A stretch of 64,000 nucleotides of DNA from an uncultured Prevotella sp. Its GTDB lineage: Bacteria; Bacteroidota; Bacteroidia; Bacteroidales; Bacteroidaceae. Made by a program: the position numbers and the translations under genes. The notes beneath the pieces were generated by a model that was given only the letters and a program-made list of their open reading frames with translations, was not told the origin of the DNA and made no database searches. Location of the stretch: NCBI GenBank assembly GCA_900315775.1, contig ONAJ01000005.1, positions 21,871 to 85,870 on the forward strand, read 5' to 3'. Shown one piece after another: positions 57,455 to 64,000 of the stretch (positions are counted from its first letter, which is position 1; every line of letters starts with the position of its first letter).

Positions 57455-60400
57455 TTACTGTACATTTACTAGTTTCCGTAATGTTTCAATCCCTTTGGGA
57501 ATAATGACACCATTCTCATCAATCAGTCCGCCAATTTCATTAATCTCATCCATAAGTGGATCATTGATTTGAAGGATGTTCACCGTTATTAATCTACAAT
57601 TAAGTCGAGCTATTTTCCTTTGACGTTTTTCTTTTGTTTGCATATCATTGGGATTGTCATTGTGAGCTACTTTAGGATTCATATTTTTTACATCGAAGGC
57701 AATTTTATAACTTCCGTCAGGATTACAAACAACAAAGTCGGCTAATTCATAATCTTTACCTTCTAAATGTTTAAAGTCTTTCTCTTTACATTCTGTATAT
57801 TCAAATAGCAATGCCTTAAATGCCTCTTCTCCTATTTCACCAGCATAATCGGAACGTAATATCTGTGGATGTAGAATCAATCCATCTCCTTTCCAATTTG
57901 TAGCAAAACCATTTTTCTCAAAATGATTTCTTATCACTTCATTCTTCATCAACACATCTAGACGCACATCGGATGGAGATACATAGTAGGGATTAATCCC
58001 ATTTCTGATAGGACAAATCTTATTCTTCTCATAAAAGAAATAATAGCCTCCTTTTTCGTCACGTTGCCAATTGCCATAACACTTAGTTATGAACGTAAGG
58101 TTTCGGTCCTCTTCGTCCAAATCATCCCATCCTGATATTACAGGCTTCGTAATAATAGCACGCTTATAACTTTGATTCATCCTTTGACTTGCCAAAATAT
58201 TATATGGAATATCTCCATTATTATCTTCATCTTCAAAGTCTTCATCTAAATCTTCCTTGTGAGGTGTGAAATAAAGAGCTTGTCTACGCATACTGTCAAG
58301 CATATATTGAGCTTGATTAGCTGTATTGCAAAGAATTGTTTCTTCTGTGGATGCTATTGTATCATTGTTTGTAAGGTGTTCTAAGATATGGTTCACTAAT
58401 TCTCGATATTCTTTTGTGAGAGATTTCTGATAAATCGAAGGTTCAAAAAAGGGAGCCATAGACTCGTCGTACAGCAAATATGTTGTATGCGGCTTATTTC
58501 GGGTGCGACATAAACGTCCAACAGCTTGTTCTATAATTGTTTGAGCCCATGCTGCCTTATCCTTTGCAATACCAGGATCTCTTTTTTCACTAAAATAAAA
58601 AGTATTTGTTAATGCTTGATAAAGCCATCTAGCGACATCATTTCTTGAAAGGCATCCTCTTTCAAATAACATCATCAAAACTAACATGGCATTATAGAAA
58701 CTCTTTTCAAATGTAGATTCATAGCCATCCTCGTTCATCATAAGATAGTTGGTGGGAGATTGAAGATATAATGCATCCCAGTCTTTCTTTAATTTCTTGC
58801 CATCTTCTACCCAATTATCACCTGAGATATAGTCAAGTCCTTCTGGAATTTCATATTGCATATTCGTTCCGGCTTTGAAACTTCCATATGCGGAAACTAA
58901 CATAATCTTGGCATCTTTGTCTTGACTTAACTCTACCAATATATTGTTTTCCACTTCCTCTAGCTCTTTGGTAATTCTTATATGGTTATTTTCCCAATCT
59001 GTTGGAATTTCACCATCAAGTTTAGATGGCATTTCTTCATATGTGCCATCAATTAGACAACTTAGTGTCATTATTTGATCACTATCCTTTTCTCCTGTAC
59101 GATTTTGGAAGAATATCATACTTCGAATACCATCATGAGTGATGAACCAATAATATGCTTCTATGAATTGGAAAAGCCTGTATAAATGGAAAAAGGTGTT
59201 TTTTATTTCCTTATCATATTTCCTTAGATTACGTACAGTAATACGGAACCATTCTTCATCAAGACCTTCTTCTTTGGCTTTTGAAGAAAACATCTCTTTG
59301 TATTTTTGTGGCAATACAAGATGGTTTTCACGTTTATCCTTGTATTCGTAATGTTCAACAGGAATAACTTCAATTTTATGTTCTTGGGGATATGTCGCTG
59401 CAACTAAATCATCAAATTTGATTTTGTCTTCAGTCGATAATATATGAAATCTATCACCCAATATTTCCTTTAGATAGACGAGGTCAAAGTTACTTACTAC
59501 AGATTTATTTGAAGCAGTTGCTGAACATAAAACAACAGTATTATCATCAAAATGGGTTAGATTAAGTAATATCTTCTCTGGTGTGTTTGATATTTCACGA
59601 CTTGATAATCTCACTCTATGTTGATTGTCTCTTTCGTCAATTTCTTCTTGGAAGAATTGAACTCCTTGTGAGTAAACAGAATAGTCTGGGAGTTTTATCG
59701 GATTGGCATCTTTGGTGACAATATGGTTTTTCCGGTTTGTCATAAACTCCGTTTGTTGTTGCTCGAAATGGAATTCGGACGCAGACTCAAACCTTGAAAA
59801 GAACGTGTGTATTTCTCGCTCTAATGTGGGGTATCCGAGAAATGTCTTTTCTCCATTGTTGTTTATTTGGCGTATTTCCTCATCAAACTTAATACGACTA
59901 TCTTCTAATGCTTCTTTAATAACACTTCTAAATTGGGATTTTACGGAGGTAATATTCCTTGTAATAAGAGTTAGGAACTCATCCAAAGGTACAACAACAG
60001 AGTAATCTGAGATTAATGAGTCTTTGTCATTGCTGTGTACCAAACTAAGGTGCCTATTCCCTTTCTTATAACAAACAAAAGAATTTGTCTTATCGTCACG
60101 TTGTGAGATACTCAACTTTACTGGACCAGAGAAAAAGACACCTCTTCTAAATTCTTCTATTTCTTCAGGTGTATCTAAAAAAATACTATTAAAGGATTTT
60201 GTTTCTCCAAATACTTTCTCCCAATTAGTATTTATAATCGACTTTGCTTTATGGACACAGTCTTCCAAACGAGTTCCATAATACGAATTAGAAGTATATT
60301 CTGGACTTTCAAGCAAGGATTTGTACTGCAAGAAACCATTATAACCTTTTGCAAATCTCTTATTTCCAAAGGTAGTATCTATAGCTTGATCTATGATAGC

Positions 60401-61207
60401 GTTTCTCATGGCAATAGCAGCCTGATCCGACTCATCAAATAGGATAAGAGTCTTTTTCCCCTTTTTTGAAAAGTCTGAAATGCTAAATTTCTCATCTATG
60501 ATAGGATCTATACCATACATCGCCTTATGAACAGTCATAAGAAGTACTTTCTTATTTTTATAGTCAACTTGAGGGTATACTTCTCTTAGATGTGGGAAAA
60601 GTATATTTAATCTTGAAACAGATACATGCTTATATTGTTTTGTGCTTTCCAAGTGTTTTTTAAAGTTCTCAAAAAACACGCGTACTGCTTTACGCAAATT
60701 GGCTTCGTTTTCATCTATCTGCTGACGAAGATATTCATTGTTATTAGACTCATACGTCTTAACTAACCCTGATAAACCCTCATATGTCTTCTTTACCCAA
60801 TTAAAACTATATCTTAAATCCGTTACCTTTGTATCTTTTCTTTTTTGGTCATCGATCTGCAATTCCATTTCTTCAAGCAAAGAAGAAAAACTTGAGTTCT
60901 TGATTGCTTTCATGATAACCTCAGGATTATTCTCTATTACCAACTTGTCCTTTGGTTTTATCTTGCTTTCAGGAGTTGATATAAACCTTTCTATTTCACG
61001 GTCCATCCCATTCACAAGTTTGTTTTGTACACATAGAATGATAATCCTATCAAAATGGAGTGGATAATACTCACACGTTAGTTTTCCAATAGTATATGAT
61101 TTTCCACCACCAGTTGCTATATCACAGATATGAAGACCTGGAGTCACATAATTCTTGAAAATTTTTTCAACGTGAGCACTTAATTTCTCTTTATTCCCTA
61201 ATTCCAT
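57455..61207 (-). CDS. superfamily 2 helicase with C-terminal PD-(D/E)XK-like nuclease
   Basis: This is a 1250-aa predicted DNA helicase-nuclease. Walker A is ATGGGKS (31-37), Walker B LILFDESD (254-261), motif III CSATA (561-565), a motif V-like SAYGSFKAGTN (772-782) and motif VI QAVGRLCRTRNKP (894-906). The long insertions and motif VI recall DinG-type and type III restriction helicases. The end of the protein has GEIGEEAF (about 1123-1130), ELADFVV (D1157) and FDVKN (D1172, K1174), a good PD-(D/E)XK pattern. It lies 17 bases after the DUF2075 gene and five before the PIWI-like gene. Codon use is AT-rich compared with both flanks, which suggests acquisition by transfer. Confidence 0.72.
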   Translation of the reverse strand: MELGNKEKLSAHVEKIFKNYVTPGLHICDIATGGGKSYTIGKLTCEYYPLHFDRIIILCVQNKLVNGMDREIERFISTPESKIKPKDKLVIENNPEVIMKAIKNSSFSSLLEEMELQIDDQKRKDTKVTDLRYSFNWVKKTYEGLSGLVKTYESNNNEYLRQQIDENEANLRKAVRVFFENFKKHLESTKQYKHVSVSRLNILFPHLREVYPQVDYKNKKVLLMTVHKAMYGIDPIIDEKFSISDFSKKGKKTLILFDESDQAAIAMRNAIIDQAIDTTFGNKRFAKGYNGFLQYKSLLESPEYTSNSYYGTRLEDCVHKAKSIINTNWEKVFGETKSFNSIFLDTPEEIEEFRRGVFFSGPVKLSISQRDDKTNSFVCYKKGNRHLSLVHSNDKDSLISDYSVVVPLDEFLTLITRNITSVKSQFRSVIKEALEDSRIKFDEEIRQINNNGEKTFLGYPTLEREIHTFFSRFESASEFHFEQQQTEFMTNRKNHIVTKDANPIKLPDYSVYSQGVQFFQEEIDERDNQHRVRLSSREISNTPEKILLNLTHFDDNTVVLCSATASNKSVVSNFDLVYLKEILGDRFHILSTEDKIKFDDLVAATYPQEHKIEVIPVEHYEYKDKRENHLVLPQKYKEMFSSKAKEEGLDEEWFRITVRNLRKYDKEIKNTFFHLYRLFQFIEAYYWFITHDGIRSMIFFQNRTGEKDSDQIMTLSCLIDGTYEEMPSKLDGEIPTDWENNHIRITKELEEVENNILVELSQDKDAKIMLVSAYGSFKAGTNMQYEIPEGLDYISGDNWVEDGKKLKKDWDALYLQSPTNYLMMNEDGYESTFEKSFYNAMLVLMMLFERGCLSRNDVARWLYQALTNTFYFSEKRDPGIAKDKAAWAQTIIEQAVGRLCRTRNKPHTTYLLYDESMAPFFEPSIYQKSLTKEYRELVNHILEHLTNNDTIASTEETILCNTANQAQYMLDSMRRQALYFTPHKEDLDEDFEDEDNNGDIPYNILASQRMNQSYKRAIITKPVISGWDDLDEEDRNLTFITKCYGNWQRDEKGGYYFFYEKNKICPIRNGINPYYVSPSDVRLDVLMKNEVIRNHFEKNGFATNWKGDGLILHPQILRSDYAGEIGEEAFKALLFEYTECKEKDFKHLEGKDYELADFVVCNPDGSYKIAFDVKNMNPKVAHNDNPNDMQTKEKRQRKIARLNCRLITVNILQINDPLMDEINEIGGLIDENGVIIPKGIETLRKLVNVQ

Positions 61208-61224
61208 AAGACCATTATAGATTC

Positions 61225-63345
61225 CTATATCTCTTTAATCCCTAACGATTTCAGATAGTTATACGTGCCATCATAGAACTCGGGCAGACGTGTGGGGTCT
61301 TCAGGGAAGCCTTCTTGGGTAAGGCGGTTGTTGCCCTTGGGGATACATATGATTATTCCCTGACGGGCACGAGTGAGTAGTACTCGATAGGCGTTGAGCA
61401 TGTACTTTCTATTTTCCTTGTTGTTTTCCGGATTCCACTTGTTCTTGCCGTTGAATTTATAGAAGTTCCATGTACCATTTTCGTAACGCATATCTGCATC
61501 CCAGAGTACACAAGCATAGTCGAGTTCGAGTCCTTGGACTTGTATTTCTGTGGCGGCGTCCTCAAGATAGTTTGATGAGCGAATGTCGGTCTTGTCTTCA
61601 AGGAACCAATGGACGGCGTTATCTTCATCTTGTGCAAGAATATGAACTGCTAAGGGCTTAAAGCGAGCAGCCACTTTGGTTACGAGGACTCCTGTTTGCT
61701 GGGTACCACGAGCCTGCTTCCTTAACCAGGCTCGTGCCGTATCCATGTCGCGTGTCAACATTATTGGGTAGTTTCTGCTTGCTACGTCTTTGTAAAGTTC
61801 TGCAGCGTCGGAACGGAATGCGAGCATAGACTGCACAAATGCCGAGAGGGTTTCTGCACGGAAGGAACGTAGGCTAACGGCAAGGTGAAGATCTTCTGCG
61901 AAGGTCACCTTGTTGTTGTCTTTAAGTAACTCGTTTACACGTCCTTCTGCATATTCGGCATCGGTAAGTTTATCGGAGATATAGACGTCCCAATGTTTGA
62001 ACATTGAGTTTAAGGCTTTTATCCATTCTGTGATTCCTGCCTCGCCGGTATTTATTTCCTGACCTCCTCCGACAAGACAAACTATTACTGCCCAATCTTC
62101 ACGCTGGTCGAGTGACCAAATGAGGAATTCTGCTTCTGACAAGGGGAAGTTTGGCACTTTTAGTTTGTTGCCGTAAGTACCGCCTCGCTTCAAATAATTA
62201 GCTATACGGTCGTGCGTCCAACTGCGTTGTGCTTCGTCGAAGATAGCTACGTGTTCTACTTCGCCGTAACCAGTATGTTCCAAATGAATGGCTTTTTCGG
62301 GGTCTATCTCTACTACTCCATTCTCAACTGGGTTCTTTATCTTTGCCAGCATATTGTCACGATAGCGATGGATAATTTGAATGAATTCGCTAACTTCACG
62401 ACGTGAATCGGAGAGATTTTTTCGTTCTCCTCTGGCTGCACATTTCTTCTGGTTGTCGCGTGCCAAAGCTTCTGTCAATACGGCTACGAGTGGTCCATTT
62501 CCAGACAGATAAACGGCGCCGTTTTCTTTGTCCATTTCGCCATCTCGATAGGTCTGCTTGATAGCTACATCAAGTCCTACCAACGTCTTACCAGCTCCAG
62601 GAACTCCTGTCACGAAACATATACTTTTCTTCTTCTCCTTCTTACTCTTATCTATAACTTGAAGAATGTAGTTGATGGTTCTATCTGTTGAAACCTTATC
62701 GGCCTCATGACGTGTAATGTCTTCAACAGAATGATTCTCGTAGAGGGCACGTGCTGCCTCAATAATGGTTGGCGTCGGTGTGTAGGGGCTGATAGTCCAA
62801 TTATCTATAGTTCCTTCGCTTGTTGCTTTCGCATGATTTAAGACACTCGATATCACCTCCTGCAGACGTTCTTCGCCGGCAATCAACGGATTATATATCT
62901 GGTCTTCGTAAACCGACGGCTTGAATTCTGTTGTTGCCGTAGAGTGATGTGTGGGCACCAAAATGGGCACAATCACTCTATCATGACTAAAGCGGTGAAA
63001 GTTCTTCAGGTCGAGTGCATAGTCCATCACCTGCTCTACATCGGACTGAAGGGCATCCTTCTGCCCTACCTTGAATTCAAGGCAAAAAATTATTCCACGA
63101 AGTAGCAATACAACATCTATTCGCTTGCCTAAACGTGGGATGTCGTACTCAAAAATGATCTGAGCATTTTCCTCCTTCCAGGGTTGCAATACCTGCTGTA
63201 AGATGTCTATTTCTCCCTTCCACGCTTCATCCGTAGTAGTGAGGGCATCACCATGATAGTTATTATGGAGAGTGCCGAGCACCTCAAGGGGCTTCTGTTG
63301 CAGGAACTCCTTGAATGTTGCTATGTAAAGACATCTGTTCGCCAT
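61225..63345 (-). CDS. nuclease-helicase of the DUF2075 (Schlafen group 3 helicase) family
   Basis: This is a 706-aa cytoplasmic protein. The N-terminal domain (about 40-130) has a PD-(D/E)XK pattern: E45, RIDVVL (D77), CLEFKVG (E90, K92). The helicase-like part has Walker A GVPGAGKT (247-254), Walker B HVAIFDEAQR (D370, E371), a GGGQEIN motif, and NAYRVLLTRARQG as motif VI. This is the layout of DUF2075 proteins, which occur in defence and repair settings. It heads the five-gene operon. The promoter box is at 63376-63383 and a dyad overlaps its -33 region. Base composition is closer to the chromosome average than that of the next two genes. Confidence 0.85.
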   Translation of the reverse strand: MANRCLYIATFKEFLQQKPLEVLGTLHNNYHGDALTTTDEAWKGEIDILQQVLQPWKEENAQIIFEYDIPRLGKRIDVVLLLRGIIFCLEFKVGQKDALQSDVEQVMDYALDLKNFHRFSHDRVIVPILVPTHHSTATTEFKPSVYEDQIYNPLIAGEERLQEVISSVLNHAKATSEGTIDNWTISPYTPTPTIIEAARALYENHSVEDITRHEADKVSTDRTINYILQVIDKSKKEKKKSICFVTGVPGAGKTLVGLDVAIKQTYRDGEMDKENGAVYLSGNGPLVAVLTEALARDNQKKCAARGERKNLSDSRREVSEFIQIIHRYRDNMLAKIKNPVENGVVEIDPEKAIHLEHTGYGEVEHVAIFDEAQRSWTHDRIANYLKRGGTYGNKLKVPNFPLSEAEFLIWSLDQREDWAVIVCLVGGGQEINTGEAGITEWIKALNSMFKHWDVYISDKLTDAEYAEGRVNELLKDNNKVTFAEDLHLAVSLRSFRAETLSAFVQSMLAFRSDAAELYKDVASRNYPIMLTRDMDTARAWLRKQARGTQQTGVLVTKVAARFKPLAVHILAQDEDNAVHWFLEDKTDIRSSNYLEDAATEIQVQGLELDYACVLWDADMRYENGTWNFYKFNGKNKWNPENNKENRKYMLNAYRVLLTRARQGIIICIPKGNNRLTQEGFPEDPTRLPEFYDGTYNYLKSLGIKEI
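61241..61263. repeat. 23-bp direct repeat, right copy
   Basis: It is identical to 55164-55186. It encodes the C-terminal YNYLKSLG of the DUF2075 protein. The two copies bracket the helicase-nuclease and PIWI-like genes. Confidence 0.9.
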
Positions 63346-63375
63346 TATTTTCCAGTAGTATTCTATTCAAGGGAA

Positions 63376-63383
63376 CAAAATTA
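63376..63383 (-). promoter_or_regulatory. -7 box of the DUF2075-helicase-PIWI-Nudix operon
   Basis: On the minus strand the box reads TAATTTTG and lies 30 bases before the ATG at 63345. The expected -33 position falls inside the dyad at 63392-63416. Confidence 0.6.
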
Positions 63384-63391
63384 CAAAAAAA

Positions 63392-63416
63392 TCTCTAAAG
63401 TAAATAACTTTAGAGA
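63392..63416 (-). promoter_or_regulatory. operator-like dyad over the -33 region
   Basis: A perfect 9-bp inverted repeat (TCTCTAAAG, 63392-63400, and its complement, 63408-63416) has a 7-base AT-only spacer. Its place directly behind the -7 box suggests a binding site for a dimeric regulator that blocks or recruits polymerase. It is not followed by a T-run in the transcript direction of any gene. Confidence 0.6.
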
Positions 63417-63520
63417 AAAAATCTTGGGAATTGTCAACGATTTCAGGAAATAAAGCCTACCCCCACCCCATTCCATAAAGGAAGGGAGATTCAATCTATA
63501 TCAGGTTTAAGGGCAATTCA

Positions 63521-63560
63521 TTCAACTTTTTCAGGGTGTCTTACCCTGAAAAACGTTGAA
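63521..63560. repeat. long hairpin between the operon and the HU-like gene
   Basis: A 17-bp stem with one bulged C (arms 63521-63537 and 63543-63560; core TTTTTCAGGGT) has a 5-base loop, GTCTT. The AT-rich inner part and AAAA/TTTT arms could serve as a two-way terminator. No gene ends just before it on either strand, so its role is open. Confidence 0.65.
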
Positions 63561-63633
63561 TAAAAAACAGCGTTTTAAGATGGAGACAAAAGAATGCCTT
63601 ACTTGGAATTGTACTACAGTGCGTCAATGTGAA

Positions 63634-63674
63634 TAAGTGGGCTACTTACACGCAGTAAGTAGGCTACTTACACG
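63634..63674. repeat. two 19-bp direct repeats with palindromic cores
   Basis: The copies at 63634-63652 and 63656-63674 differ at one base; the unit is TAAGT(G/A)GGCTACTTACACG. In the second copy TAAGTAG-G-CTACTTA is a perfect palindrome. The pair lies about 75 bases upstream of the promoter box of the HU-like gene and looks like a tandem binding site. Confidence 0.7.
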
Positions 63675-63746
63675 TCTGAAGAAGCAGGTTGAAAAAAGTT
63701 TTTAGTGCAGGGTATCAGAATTATACAAGTATGGGATTTTATTAGT

Positions 63747-63754
63747 AAATTTGC
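63747..63754 (+). promoter_or_regulatory. promoter of the HU-like gene
   Basis: The -7 box reads TAAATTTG. The transcript would start near 63760, right at the hairpin 63759-63782, and carry a leader of about 155 bases. Confidence 0.55.
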
Positions 63755-63758
63755 AATA

Positions 63759-63782
63759 GATTTCTCGAGCGCGAGAAATCTT
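63759..63782 (+). other. 5'-end hairpin in the HU-like leader
   Basis: A perfect 10-bp stem (AGATTTCTCG, loop AGCG, CGAGAAATCT) begins at the predicted transcript start. Hairpins at the very 5' end often protect mRNA from decay. A purine-rich AGGAGAG tract (63783-63816) follows. Confidence 0.6.
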
Positions 63783-63917
63783 AGAGGAGAGAGGAGTGAG
63801 GAGAGAGGAGAGAGATTTGTAATATGGCGCCAATACCATTCTCTAACCCCTAACCACTAACCACTAACCTCTAAAAAGTAAAAAGATTGTTTAACATTAA
63901 AAAAAAAGGGTAACATT

Positions 63918-64000
63918 ATGAAACTTAACACATTGAAGACATCAGCAGCAAGCAACGGCGGAAGCATCCGCTATCGTCTGTACAAGAACAACAACTCGAG
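63918..64000 (+). CDS. probable HU-like DNA-binding protein (start only)
   Basis: Only 27 codons are visible before the window ends: MKLNTLKTSAASNGGSIRYR followed by LYKNNNS. The IRYRLYKNNN motif after a short leader resembles the start of HU-like (HU domain-containing) proteins of Bacteroidota, which are often encoded next to mobile or defence loci. The identification is tentative. The long leader and repeat array suggest tight regulation. Confidence 0.4.
   Translation, partial: MKLNTLKTSAASNGGSIRYRLYKNNNS

Larger units (their letters stand above)
63346..63917. other. 572-bp intergenic regulatory region
   Basis: No gene is seen here. From left to right it holds the promoter and dyad of the minus-strand operon, an 11-base partial copy of the flanking repeat (63436-63446), a long hairpin, paired 19-bp repeats, and the promoter, 5' hairpin and purine-rich leader of the HU-like gene. 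Confidence 0.7.

Noticed and set aside
63783-63816. Purine-rich AGGAGAG tract as a series of ribosome-binding sites
   Set aside because: It is about 100 bases before the start codon and shares its unit with a non-coding simple repeat at 54077-54115, so it is more likely a simple repeat in the leader.

Overview
The window looks like a chromosomal segment of a Bacteroidota bacterium, most likely Prevotella or a close relative. The evidence is the repeated promoter signature TAnnTTTG, two secreted proteins with type IX-like C-terminal tails, the atpDC-x-BEFHAG gene order, a meso-diaminopimelate dehydrogenase, a FeoA-FeoB fusion, families largely restricted to Bacteroidota (DUF4924, DUF4348, DUF4494), and dispersed G-rich intergenic repeats of a kind common in that phylum. 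No rRNA, tRNA, intact insertion sequence or CRISPR array was seen.

Layout. 1-26,450 is mostly housekeeping: fmt (cut by the window edge), a ClC channel, a YrdC-type protein, a ROK kinase, a LysE exporter, rfbD, a large secreted protein, ligA, a ptb-buk pair, trmD, ddh, a metallo-hydrolase-murB-DUF4348 operon, pheS, rmuC, feoAB and maeB. 26,450-31,770 is an accessory stretch: nested inverted repeats, an acetyltransferase gene lacking its core, a RhuM remnant, a Sel1 protein, a decarboxylase-like amidohydrolase and a second surface protein. 31,780-40,471 is the F1Fo ATP synthase operon (minus strand), interrupted by a four-helix-bundle gene and followed one base later by a glucosaminidase-LysM gene. 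40,588-47,492 holds nhaD and two divergent glycan assembly operons (flippase and four glycosyltransferases). 47,500-54,240 returns to housekeeping (yggS, DUF4494, HD protein, a pseudouridine synthase, rpe, an ECF sigma factor, a DUF1460 amidase, a Gfo/Idh oxidoreductase) plus two very small proteins.

54,768-63,345 is the most interesting part: a tightly packed minus-strand operon of five genes. In transcription order it encodes a nuclease-helicase of the DUF2075 (Schlafen group 3 helicase) type, a 1250-aa superfamily 2 helicase ending in a PD-(D/E)XK-like nuclease, a 655-aa protein that I read as a short, probably catalytically dead pPIWI-RE/Argonaute-like protein, a 105-aa single-span membrane protein and a MutT-type Nudix hydrolase. 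The helicase and PIWI-like genes are visibly more AT-rich than both flanks. The last codons of the DUF2075 gene are repeated (23 identical bp) at the end of the 105-aa gene, as though a module had been inserted into an older DUF2075-Nudix operon. A 25-bp dyad lies where the -33 element of the operon promoter should be. I propose this as a candidate anti-mobile-element system. The window ends in the first codons of a probable HU-like gene preceded by an elaborate regulatory region.

All family calls come from reading the translated sequence by eye. No database search was possible. Domain boundaries and residue numbers are approximate.
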